From positions 1,048,001 through 1,112,000 of the forward strand of contig JAQFVV010000280.1 of NCBI GenBank assembly GCA_028023455.1: a DNA stretch of 64,000 nucleotides. The letters are read 5' to 3'. The translations under genes were made by a program, and so were the position numbers. This document shows, piece after piece, positions 13,501 through 23,939 of this stretch (the stretch's first letter is position 1; each line of letters opens with the position of its first letter). This DNA comes from Epiperipatus broadwayi (lineage: Eukaryota; Onychophora; Udeonychophora; Euonychophora; Peripatidae). The notes under the pieces are model-generated. The model made no database searches and had not been told where the DNA came from. It saw only the letters and a program-made list of their open reading frames with translations.

Positions 13501-14287
13501 GATATATGTTGGACTATTTCCATAATCTATCATTAAATTTTGAATATATAGAAAATTTCAAACTTTATTTTAACTTTTCAAATACAAACAACTTGTTAGT
13601 AATATCATACATGTAGATAACACAGGTTAGTAATTACGTGTCTTGAGTAATATTATTCTCCACACTTTTTTATGTGTTGCTGGCCTGAGCAGTAACAATA
13701 TTAGCATAGGAGTCAAACTTCCACTTTTAGATTCTTAAGTATCGAATTTTAAGGCAACGCTCTAACCAACTGAGCTATTCTGTCAAAGGCAACAGATAAT
13801 AGAAAATTTTTATACTTAGTTATGAGGGTTGATTCAAATCCTTTTGTGTCCAAATTTTTTTTTTTTTTAATACATAATATATGGAAGCCTCTAATTAATA
13901 TCTTACTCTTAGAAAAAAGTATTAAAAAAATTTGAAGAACTCAAGAGGATTTGGACCAACTCCTATAGATAAGTAAATGAAATTTCTACTATCTGTTGCC
14001 TTTGACAAAATAGCTCAGTTGGTTAGAGCATTACCTTAAAATTAGATATTCAAGAATTTAAAGGTGCAAGTTTGACTCCTATGCTAATATTATCACTGGT
14101 CATGCTAGCAACACCTAAAGAAATGTGGAGAATAATACTACTCTAAATGTTGTGTAATTACTAACCTGTATTATCTATGTGTGTGTTATTATTATCAAGT
14201 TGTTTGTATTTGAAAAGTTTAAATAAAGTTTACAATTTTCTATACATTCAACATTTAATGATAGTTGATGGAAATAGTTCATCATAT
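13501..14287. repeat. Large inverted repeat with tRNA-like promoters in both arms
   Basis: Arms of about 370 bp (13501-13870 and about 13915-14287) are near mirror images with a spacer of about 45 bp. Examples: CAACTTGTTAG near 13590 mirrors CAAGTTGTTTGTATTTGAAA near 14198, and GGAGTCAAACTTCC near 13710 mirrors GTTTGACTCCTATG near 14070. Each arm carries a strong RNA polymerase III A box (TAGCTCAGTTGGTTAGAGC at 14011 on +; its mirror at about 13755-13778 on -) and a degenerate B box (GCAAGTTTGACTCC). It therefore looks like two copies of one tRNA-derived repeat inserted or rearranged in opposite orientation, or a foldback element that captured a tRNA-like sequence. Confidence 0.75.
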
Positions 14288-16463
14288 TATCACTTCTATG
14301 TCTGGTGGTTATATTTGAAGGAATTTTTAGAAAATTCTCATTATTTAAGTCTTATTAATATACTGTACTAGAAAATAATAGTAGATGATTATGTTTTTTA
14401 CTTTTATGAGTATCTTTTATTTTAGTTATTGTGCATGTAATTGGTTTAATTTTTTGCTGAAAAGTTTTTTTTTTTTCTTTTCTAATAATATGTTTCAAAT
14501 AGTATGCTGTTTATGTAATTCAGATTTTTGAGCACTCTTATAAAATAATATGTCATCTATCTATTAGTTGGAATTATCTGATAAAAAATAAAATTGCCCA
14601 TATATTCTTGAATTTAAATTTGCAAATGTATATTAAATAAAATCAAGAAAGTAATATATTTAGCATAAAAAGTGAATTAATTGCAAAAAAATCTATATCA
14701 TTATGTAAATTTATATTAAATGGGATTGCAAAAATAAAACCATTTACAACAGCAAATCTATTGAATAAAAGTTAACACAATAAACCAAAAAGCAATACAT
14801 TTAGGGAATAATGCAAAATATACAGTAATTAAATGCTCACAAGCCAAAGTATTTCTTAAATTGAGTTATTTATAAGCATTATATTTCATTATTTTGCATT
14901 ATACTATCGGATAATACTATTTTATTAAACACCATGATAGTAGTCTCATATGTTTATTTTATCATCTGACATAGCTTCATCATTTTTTATGTTATTTGTA
15001 TTCAAATGTTAAATAAGGAATTTTATTGCTAAGAAATATGCCTTGAAGAAAGAACATTGTTGGCAGCTTGATTTTGTCACACATGAGAAGTGAAAGAAAA
15101 TGTTGAAAAAAGAATTCACCCCAGTTTTATGTGGCCAATGAAAAAAATATACCAGTTCATTCACTCAGGATTGGTAATAGGTTCAACTAACTTTTGTTTC
15201 TTTTTATTTAATACAAATTTTGTACTTAGTTTTATTTGATAGATTTACTATTGTGAATGTTTTGTCTTTGGAATTTCATTTATTTCCATACATTTTATAT
15301 TTTATTGATATATTTTTTTGGTAAATATATATATATTAATTAAATATATTATTTTTTTGATTTTACATTTGTAGTCAAAAATTTTGATTAGTTAATTTTT
15401 GGGTCATTAATAAGTACTATGCAATAGAAACTAATGGGTAAACTGTATGCTATAGGAGTATCAGTTTTGATTTTAAAAATTTCAATAGCTTTTTAAGGTC
15501 TGATTATTGTGTTGTTATTCTTGATTAATATGTTTTCTCAAAATTGATAATGTTTTGGGCTGATTTGATTTTTCAATTTTTAATTAATAGAATTTTTTTT
15601 TTGGAGCATTATAAATTTTTCTGAACCCACATATTTTAATAATGATTGATATTATTGTTTATAAAATAATAATAATAATAATAATAATGATTGATACTAA
15701 AGGTAAATTGTAAAATTTGTTGACTTCACTCTATAATTTTAATAAAATATATGAATGACCTACATACTATTTGTACAAAACTATTTTGAAGCAAAAAAAA
15801 AAACAAAAAACATTTTCTTAACTTTCAATCATTAATAGATTGAAGAGAGAAAAGAGGAGAGAAAAAATTAAATGATTACAGATACCCTCATGTAAACATT
15901 AGAAAATGTTTGAAGAAGATACTTTTGTGAAAATCAAATGTTAATCAGTTATTTTTTTATTCTGTCAATAAGTATTATATATTTTGAATAAAGATTTTTT
16001 TAGTCCCCCATGATAGAGATCTGTCATAGTTTTATTTAAAAATTTGCAACAGGAACATAGTAATTGACAAACATCTTTAAAAGTGATTTGAATACATATA
16101 TTACTGTTTAACAGAATAGTTAAAGGTATTTTCAAAAAGTTTTTAATGGTAAAACAAATGCATTTGTTTATAAATATATTTGATGTGATTTTTTTTTTTT
16201 TGTAAATTAAAAACTTCAATATTTGCCAGCATTTTTTAGAATATATATATTGAATTATATTATTTTATAATTAAATTTAAACCATTTTGTATTTGTCCTT
16301 CACACTAAATCATTAAAACTAATAATAATAATTTTGTGATTTATTTTTTATGTTTATCAAGGTATGAAATTCTTTTATTAAATTTTACAGCTTTAAAACA
16401 ATAGCCATTATTGTTTTAATTTCATTTTATTCATTAAATATCAATACAGTCTTCTTTTTGATT

Positions 16464-16885
16464 TGTTATTAAAACAGACAAAACTCTTCATACAGCATTG
16501 CCATTCAGTGCAAGCCAGAATAATCAATGGATGCCAGAAGGCTTGTGCATAAAATTCCCATCTACTGCCTACTCATACAATATCCCCAGACTAGTTTCTG
16601 GCTTGTGGCCTTTGTCAGTGAGGAGCCTTGGATCTGAGAGCATTGCACCTAGATCTTAGGATCTAATGCAACCCTCCAGCAGCCACCTTTTATCTCTACT
16701 TAACTACAAAACTATGAATCTTAAATCGAAACATATTAATATTTTCAATCCAAGCTCATTAGCTTATATAGTCATATAGGTCTGAACTCAGTTCAATACC
16801 TATACATTTTGGTGTCTTTTGTTCTTTAATAACCGTAGCCACCACTATCCTATTAGGTAGGATTATGTGATGTTTATTGATTTGT
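16464..16885. repeat. Foldback family FB-A, copy 2 (longer, with internal insert)
   Basis: Starts TTATTAAAACAGACAAAACTC and continues with the family arm through CAAGCCAGAATAATCAATGG and GCCAGAAGGCTTG. The second arm is missing; about 330 bp of GC-richer unrelated sequence (16541-16860) follows, and then GATTATGTGATGTTTATTG, which resembles the family tail. It may be a longer relative from which the short palindromic copies derive, or an arm interrupted by another insertion. Confidence 0.5.
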
Positions 16886-17921
16886 ATTAAAAAAATAGTT
16901 TACTGCTTTTAAACAATTATCATAGTATTTTAAATTCAGATTTTAAATATACTTTATATTGAACAATTGATTTCTTCTTTGAGAATTTTTTAAGAATGTA
17001 ATCAAAATCTATTTAAATGTATAATAATTTACTTATGGCTAATGCCATGCTTTCTTTGAGATCTAATTGGAAAAAAAAGTTTGCAGTTGATTATATTTTT
17101 GTCATTGAATAAAATTATCAGAAATTGTCATTGCTACTTTTAAGACATTAATTATATTAATTAATAATAATAATATTAGCTTATAAGCCAACTGAAGTTT
17201 GTAAAAATAAAAATGACTGTGCTTATTTTTTTTTTTCAGACTGTATCATCTTTGACTTCATTCACATTGGTTAAATATATTAATGATTACTAATAATCAT
17301 TTATTAAACTAGAGATTATTATTTCATTCTTAGTTCTGATATAAAATTTGAACCCAGAAATTTATATAAATGTTTTTTTTTTTTTATTATTGATCACAAT
17401 CACATGGAATCATTAACTAATTTCATCTTTTTTGTCTTGTAACTTATCTTTTTAGATGTAAACCACTAAACATCACATGCTTTTTAAATGTACTTACAAT
17501 TTTCATTCCACTATATATTTTTGAAATATATGAATAAAGATAACTGAAAAAGATATTGACTCTTAAGATGCATTTCATGCTAAACTAACATTCTACATGT
17601 CTTCATTTGTTCAGAATTTATTAATATGAAATTACTACAATTTGATTAACAAATGTCAAATTTCCTGCAATCACATTTTTGACACCATTCATACTTAGAT
17701 AAATACATTAATAATTTTTTTAAACATTTATTAGTTTAAAAATACTTTTCTTTTTAAATTGTATTGTATTATCTAATTTATTTTCAAAAATTCCATTTGA
17801 TTATAATTTATTGAATCTTTTTTTAAATATCTGAATTGTATTTTCTTTTTATTCAAGTTTTTTTTTTTTTCATATTTTGTAAATACTTTTATCTTTATTT
17901 AAATAATAAAGCTAATAATGC

Positions 17922-19035
17922 ACAAATCTAGTTGGGTTTATAAATGTAAATTTATTGAAGTAATCAACACTTAAATGATACCAATATCAATAACAATTAT
18001 CAATCTCAATCTAATGTCAAGGCAACCTTTTTTTTTACAATAAAGATGGAAATCCACCTTTAATTATGATTTAATATTTTTATATAGACACTAAAGATTG
18101 CAACTTGACTACAGCGAGTGAAATTATTGACACAAAAAGATTAAATAAATCTCATTAAACAGGTAAATGTAAACATATTAGACCATAAATAAAAGATGGA
18201 TTTCCATCTTTATTTTTAAAAGATTGTCTTGACAACAGATTGAGATTGTTGGTTGTTATTGATATTGATATTTATTAAATGTTGACTGCTTTCAATGAAT
18301 TTACATTTATAGACCTATCTAGTCTTGAGTATTATTAGCTTTATTTTTTAAGTAATATATTGTTGGAGTGCAGTTTGAAAGTTATAATTGCAGTTTGAAA
18401 GTTATAATTGCAGTTGGAAAGTTATAATTGACTATTTGTATGCTTTCAGAATAGGTTATATTTATCTGTTTAATGAGGTTTATTTAAACTTCTTTGTATC
18501 AATAATTTCACTTTCTGTGGTCAACTTGCAATCTTTAATGTTTATATAAACATATTAGGCTGTAAATAATGATAGATTTCCATCTTTATTGTTAATAGGT
18601 AGTTGCCTTAGCAACAGATTGAAATTGTTGATTGTTACTGATATTGGTGTTGGTTAAGTGTTGACTGCTTTCAATGAATTTACATTCATAAATCTATCTA
18701 AATTTGCACATTATTAGCTTTATTATTTAAGTAATACATTGTTAGAGTGCGGTTTAAAAATTATAATGGACTGTTTGCTAATCTGATTTCTGAACAGGTT
18801 ATATTTACCTGCTTAATGAGATTTATTTAAACTTCTTTGTTCAATAATTTCATTCTCAATGGTCAAGTTGCAATCTTTAGGATCTACAGAATTATATTAG
18901 TCCACAAATAAAAGGGAGTTTCCTCTTTATTGTTAGAAGGAGGTTGCTTAATAACAGATGAGATTGTTGATTGTTATTGATATTGTTATTGATTAAGTAT
19001 TAACTTTTTTCAATGAATTTACTTTTATCTTTATA
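17922..19035. repeat. Inverted-plus-tandem repeat array of a ~350-bp unit
   Basis: Three direct copies start near 18181, 18546 and 18894 (the last cut at about 19035). Each carries GATGGATTTCCATCTTTATT-like sequence, GACAACAGATTGAGATTGTT, then CTTTCAATGAATTTACATTT and a distal AACTTCTTTG...CAAGTTGCAATCTTTA block. A reverse-oriented copy (17922-18180) lies upstream, so the first two units face each other. Inside the first direct unit a 20-21-bp block (TGCAGTTTGAAAGTTATAAT) is repeated three times (about 18371-18430). No reading frame. The array ends about 60 bp before the exon at 19094. Confidence 0.8.
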
Positions 19036-19093
19036 TACATAATATTACATTTATATACATGTACATAATTTGTAATTAATGCTTTAATTTCAG

Positions 19094-19243
19094 ATAATGT
19101 GCCATTTGATCAACCATTTAAATCATTTTCCAATGAATATGGGTGCATCACGGTTAACTAGCTTAGTTAATGAATTTGATGATATTCCTGGCCTTACTAT
19201 TGATGAACTATCATCAGAAATATTTCATGTTCCCAATGTGCAG
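19094..19243 (+). CDS. RALGAPA1: RALGAPA exon (50 codons)
   Basis: Phase-0 exon between AATTTCAG and CAG|GTATTT. It encodes IMCHLINHLNHFPMNMGASR followed by LTSLVNEFDDIPGLTIDELS and SEIFHVPNVQ. The HLINHLNHFP block and the VPN.Q end are characteristic of the conserved region that precedes the GAP domain in RalGAP alpha (and, more distantly, beta) subunits. The protein is the catalytic subunit of the RalGAP complex, which with RALGAPB stimulates GTP hydrolysis on RalA/RalB. Here the reading frame is closed on both sides outside the exon, and PNVQ continues naturally into FFVLNKKTL of the next exon. Confidence 0.93.
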
Positions 19244-19673
19244 GTATTTATTTGAATGAATATTTATATAATCATATATTTGTTCATGGTATATTTTTTT
19301 AAAAAAGAGTACAAGTTTGTTTAGGTTTGATGATGCAATATAAATTGCACCATATAAAATAGGTATATCTTTTAGACTACTTATATAGTGAGAAATTAGT
19401 TTTATTTATCTTACACATTTCTCTAAATTTGCTATTTTTAAGCATGGTTACATGACTATTAGCTCACTTCTAATTTTAATATTAATAACCTCTATTTCTA
19501 TTCTAGAATCAGTTGAGTAATCAGATGGTAGTGAAAAGGATTCATATTATTTAAGGAGAAGTTATTTTATATCACATCATTAATGAATACATTACAAAAC
19601 AATGCTCTTTTCAAAAGAGTAGCTAGGCATATATTTGCATTATATCTATTGTGTTTTGATTGTTGTAAAATGT

Positions 19674-19755
19674 CAATAGAAGGGACAATATTTTGTGGTT
19701 AATAGTGACTAAAATAGAAGGGACAGTATTTTGTGGTTAATAGTGACTAAATATG
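19674..19755 (+). repeat. Tandem duplication, ~42-bp unit
   Basis: AATAGAAGGGACA...TTTTGTGGTTAATAGTGACTAAA occurs twice in a row with one base change (ACAATATT versus ACAGTATT). A simple local duplication in the intron. Confidence 0.75.
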
Positions 19756-19989
19756 TGACTTTTAAAGATTTTTCGCTGAAGTTTTTGTGACTTTTTTTTG
19801 CAAAAATGTTTTTAAATAGGCTTTATGCTAAACATGTGGAATATATAAAGATCTGTTTTTGTAATTACAAAAAAATTATTAAATATTTTATACATTTTGA
19901 GTGATCAGCCAGAAACACAAAAGTTTTTAAATCTAATATTACTGGTAAAGAATGCTATGGAGAAGTATTAAAAAGAATAAAAATAGTCA

Positions 19990-20096
19990 AGCGTTGGTGG
20001 CCTAGTGGTTAGCACAGCTGCCTTACAAGCAGTTGTCCCGGGTTTCACTTCCCGGCTGACGCTTTGCCACATAAAAAAATAAAATAAAATCTTGTT
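19990..20096 (+). repeat. tRNA-Val-like SINE head or tRNA pseudogene
   Basis: 19990-20063 folds as a near-complete tRNA. The acceptor stem pairs AGCGTTG with TGACGCT (with wobbles), the A box TGGCCTAGTGG is perfect, an anticodon stem CTGC/GCAG encloses loop CTTACAA with anticodon TAC (Val), and a T stem CCGGG/CCCGG is present. The T loop is one base too long and the B box (GGTTTCACTTCCC) departs from GGTTCGANTCC, so a functional tRNA is unlikely. An A-rich AATAAAATAAAAT tail follows directly, which is the layout of a tRNA-derived SINE. Confidence 0.6.
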
Positions 20097-20624
20097 TGTT
20101 ATTGTATCAGATTGCCATCTAAATTTAGCAAAAAAATATTTTAGTACTTCAAAAAATGGTAATTATTTTGTATTGCAAGATGCAAACACATATATGGAAG
20201 ATCAAAATGTAAAGATAATTCATTTTGAAAGAATTTTTTTTTTTTAAACAATGTTAAAATTAGATAAGTTTTTTTTTGGGGGGAGGGGGTATGTGAAAGT
20301 CAGAAAAACAATTAGTATCTTTTATTTTCAGAAATGTTCCAAATAAATTTAAGCTAAAACTTGCATATTATTTTAAAATATTAGCACTCTTCAGTGATGC
20401 TCAGAGTGAGGAAATTCAGTTTGAAGATGACAAAAATTCTATTAAGGACAATTGCATAGATGTATATAAAAAAAGTAACAATTCATCAGTTAATTTATCA
20501 CTGAGAGATGGCAATGTATAAAAAGAAAGAGGGAGTATGAAAATATTTAAAAATGATTTATTTAAAAGGACTGAAATTTTAAATTAAAACAAAAAAGATT
20601 TAATTATGATATAAGGAAATATAG

Positions 20625-20840
20625 ACAGAGGCTAAACTCTCCATTCAGTAGCACCACTCAGTGCAATCCAGAGTAATGAATGGATGGAAGAAGATTTCTG
20701 CATAAAATCTATCTAATTTTATGCCCAAACTTCTTGCATCCATTGATTACTCTGGCTTGCACTGAGTGGCACTACTGTATGTAGGGATTAGCCTGCTTGT
20801 TTAAGCATAAAGAATGGTGATCATGTGTTTAGTGGTTTAA
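20625..20840. repeat. Foldback family FB-A, copy 3
   Basis: GCTAAACTCTCCATTCAGTA and CACTCAGTGCAATCCAGAGT on the left mirror GATTACTCTGGCTTGCACTG and AGTGGCACTACTGTATG on the right, around a centre of about 35 bp (CATAAAATCTATCTAATTTT). It is followed by AGAATGGTGATCATGTG, the family tail. The most symmetrical of the four copies. Confidence 0.72.
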
Positions 20841-20862
20841 TAAGGAAATATATAAGGGAAGA

Positions 20863-21450
20863 CCCAAAAATAATCAGGATTTTATAATAAAAAATTGTAT
20901 ATTTAGTTTTAGATGTTGCAAATTGAATCACTTTCAAAGTATAGTCTATTTAATGCAATGTGACGGTCTAAACATGTTTTTCATTTTTCAAAACACTTGC
21001 AAAGTGATTCTTTTTAATCTCCATCATTTTTTTTTCACTACTTCTTAGTCTGCAAAAAAAAAAGAGAGAGAGATATTTCTTCATTCAAGAGATTAAAAGG
21101 AAGTCGTATAGAGTGAGATTGTGCTCTGATGGATAAACTGGATCATGGTGAATTTAATTGAAAACTGTTTACACTCAAGCTTTATGTTCTAGCTGCATTA
21201 TCATGATAAAACATGCACTCCTTACTACCACAAAACAGGAAGTTTACATTTTACCACATCACACAAAATTTTCAGAACTTGTAGATTTTAAATGCCTGAT
21301 AGTTATGAACGAAATGTGAGTGAACAATCACTGTTTATGTCCCAAAAAAAAAAAAATCTCTGCAGCATCTTGACATTTGATTTTACTCACCATTCTTTTT
21401 TGAGACATAGTAAATTTAACACTTCTATTAAACTACACGGTTTTCCAGAG
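20863..21450 (-). pseudogene. Mariner-type transposase relic (C-terminal half)
   Basis: On the minus strand, in shifting frames, the order of mariner C-terminal motifs is visible: VKSNVKML near 21390, a VH.EF-like VIVHSHFVHNYQAF near 21320, the catalytic FYHDNA near 21210, YPSEHNLTLYDFLL (equivalent of the conserved PYSPDLAPCDFFLF segment with its third acidic residue) near 21115-21150, and a final CFEK.KTCLDRHIALNRLYF near 20930-20995 that matches the usual mariner C-terminus. Stops and frameshifts are frequent, and the N-terminal DNA-binding half was not found. The plus-strand open frame over 21292-21507 is only the complement of this relic. The left end (GGGAAGACCCAAAAATAATC) may be the terminal repeat. 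Confidence 0.8.
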
Positions 21451-21929
21451 CAACTTGCTTGTAAACTCTTTCAAGCATTACAACTGTTTACCTGCTATTT
21501 TCCTTAAAAGAAAACAAAATTTTCAATTGTTCTAACTTTTCAACCTTAACACATACATGAAACACACTTTACAAAAAAATGTGCTGTGTAAGACCAAGAT
21601 TTTATATAATGACATCATTTGGCAGATTGATGCAGAAGAGCCTCCACAAGAGATATCTAGAAGCAGAAGCATGTACTACAATAGACGTGGCTACCAGAGA
21701 GCAGATTCTGGATTATTTTTGGTGTACCTCCTCACAACAATGTATTAGAAAAGAACAGTATAGAAGAGAACAAAAATCTCAAAAGCATAGCATAACATTT
21801 TTAGTATGTGAAGGAAAGTGGTTTTGGCAAAAAGAAGAAAAGATGATATTAATATTAAAAAGAAGGATGGCATCATTAAATGTGAGTGAGAGCTTTATAA
21901 AGAATTTTTAGTAGTAATCTTCAAAATAC

Positions 21930-23320
21930 CACGTGTGAAGAAGTAACATGTAAAATTAAATCTATGAATAATAGAAAACCTCCAGGAAACTATGGAATAT
22001 ACTATTGATATCTTTAAAAAAAAAAGCAGATGAAATAAGAGAAATTGTTGGCAAAACTGTATATCAAATATCTAAATGATAAAGATGTATAAAATGATTG
22101 AAAGGCTGCAGTAATGAAATTGACATTTATCAAAGGTGAGAATTAAAAAAAAAAAAAAGAGAGAGAAATTATAGACTTATGTCAATGTACTATCAGTTCT
22201 ATACAAGATCTTTACTATGATTATTACAATTTATCTATAGAGAACTATAGACTCAAACCAAGAAAAAAGGAAAAAACGAATAGATGTAAAAATTGATATA
22301 ACACAGCAGGTCACATATCAAATGTTAAGAGAAGTTACAGTATGGACTAATGACTGTGAGCATTTGAAATTACAAGCATTTTAACAGTGATTAAGAATCA
22401 TCAAATCATAGATCCAGAACATTACTGGGTTCTAAAATATTTATCAAAATGCAATAACAATAATTAGATTACATGCTGACATTAAAATGTTTAAATAATA
22501 ATAGTATATAATAGAGTGATTCCATATGTTAAAATTTTTTATGGCTGTTTATGGAAAATATTTTAATGAATTAAAATATGAAAGTAAGGAAATAAAAATA
22601 AATGAATAAAAGCCATATAGATATTTCAGATGATGTAATTAATTTTGCAAATAATGCTTCAGAGCTTTAGGAAATATTACAAGAGCCATCAGATGAAAGT
22701 AGGACTTAAGATAAATGCTAAAAAGACCAAAGTAATGGTCAGTTACTTTTGGATAAAAAGAAAGTAGAGAGATTGTTAGTAAAGAATTGAAAGAGCATAA
22801 TGACTATAAATAAGTTAGATTATTAATAAAGATGAAAATGTAATGGATGAAATTAAGTGTAGCATTATTTGAATGGAGTACTTTTGGCAGAAATAATTTA
22901 AAAGAAAATAGCATATGTGTTTAAAAAGGGAGTTTTTCAGTATGTTTTGCCAGTGGTTACATATGAATCTAAAACTTGGATCTTAATAGAAGAACATTTC
23001 TGAAACTTCAGAACTTACATTGAAGTATTGAGAGATGTATTTAGTAATAACATAGAAGAAGCAAAAGCAAAATATGTAGTGAGAGAACAAACTGATATTA
23101 TTGACATCATGAAAGGATTATGATGCTGAAATGATATTGTGTTGGATATACTTTTAAAAGAGATGTTAGTATATGAAGAATTGAAATCTTAAACTAGATG
23201 CCAAGATATTGTAAAAATTATAGAAAATATATGAAATGGATAGATAACATGTGAATTACTAGATTGATATGGCAAAGAAAAGTTATAGTGTTGAGAAATT
23301 GGATTAAACTTTAAAAAAAT
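21930..23320 (+). pseudogene. RTE-type LINE reverse transcriptase relic
   Basis: Translated with frameshifts, the region follows the RT of RTE-like non-LTR retrotransposons. EVTCKIKSMNNRKPPGNYGI (21938) is the usual start of the fingers; then LKKKADEIREIVGKTVYQIS; NYRLMSMYYQFYTRS (22170-22215) corresponds to the NYRPISLL motif; the palm region reads DDVINFANNASEL (22632-22670; the catalytic F.DD box has decayed) followed by KINAKKTKVMVS; and the thumb region reads LPVVTYESKTWILI near 22955-22985. All copies of the catalytic frame are interrupted. The endonuclease and the 3' tail were not delimited; the open frames at 21557-21911 may be its upstream part but I cannot match them. Confidence 0.82.
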
Positions 23321-23885
23321 TTCGTTTTTTATTAGTTAAAAATGATAATGAAACAAAAAAAGAGATTTATTTGCAAAATAAATTGTCGTTATTGAATTTT
23401 TTTTATGCAAGTATATACAAAATAAATTATTCTTGATTTATTTAACATGATCTTGACATCTGTGTACAGTTACTTAGATCTCTTAACACCATATATTAAT
23501 ATGAAGCTGTCTAAAGCAAATTATGGAAATTTTTGATTTAAGAAAGTCTTGGTAAACTGCACCAATAACTTGAAATATGTATAATTTTCTTTATAATTCA
23601 CATAATAAAAAATATTACCTTTCCATTTGTAATAATTGTTTTTTTTTTTAAAAAAACAAAACAAAACACACACACACAAAAACAAAATATGTAATATTTT
23701 TTTTTATAAATAATTATTTTTTAATTTTTAATTTATTATCTTTGTTGAAAAGTAGTGCCTATAAATAATATATCATAATTTTTAAAATACATAATATACA
23801 TCTTTCTTTACTTATTAATTTGAATTAGTTGAAGGATAATAAAATTTTAAATGTATTATTTTTTATATTATATTTTTATTTTTAG

Positions 23886-23939
23886 TTTTTTGTTTTAAAC
23901 AAAAAAACTCTTATTTCATTCGTGGAGATTCCAGCATTG
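23886..23939 (+). CDS. RALGAPA1: RALGAPA exon (18 codons)
   Basis: A 54-bp phase-0 exon between ATTTTTAG and TTG|GTAAGT. It reads FFVLNKKTLISFVEIPAL, matching the conserved block in which a short beta-rich segment ends in VE(I/L)PAL in RalGAP alpha. It joins VPNVQ upstream to [11 protein letters not shown] downstream without a frame change. Too short to be found by length alone; recognised by motif and splice sites. Confidence 0.92.

Larger units (their letters stand above)
954..19093 (+). other. RALGAPA intron 1 (18.1 kb)
   Basis: Phase-0 intron from GTAAAA to TTTAATTTCAG. It contains the annotated foldback repeat, SINE relics, pogo-like MITE, hAT MITE, Gypsy relic, large inverted repeat and tandem array. 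Stretches with nothing I can name: about 1270-2640 and 3240-4490 (AT-rich, poly-T, dispersed ATATAT), 5415-8220 (AT-rich intron, no ORF with family resemblance; 5545-5790 is slightly GC-richer but unclassified), 8570-10280 and 14290-16460 (AT-rich; an AAT microsatellite at about 15667-15690), and 16880-17920. Confidence 0.85.
19244..23885 (+). other. RALGAPA intron 2 (4.6 kb)
   Basis: Phase-0 intron. It holds a 40-bp-scale tandem duplication (19674-19755), the tRNA-like SINE head, a foldback copy, the mariner relic and the LINE relic. From 23330 to 23880 only AT-rich sequence with a short CA/AAAAC run (about 23650-23690) is seen. Confidence 0.85.

Noticed and set aside
19990-20063. Functional tRNA-Val gene
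   Set aside because: The T loop is one base too long, the B box is degenerate and an A-rich tail follows; a SINE head or pseudogene fits better.
21292-21911. Three overlapping plus-strand open frames of 63-110 codons
   Set aside because: The first is the complement of the mariner relic. The others may be the upstream part of the LINE relic but show no domain and are not independent genes.
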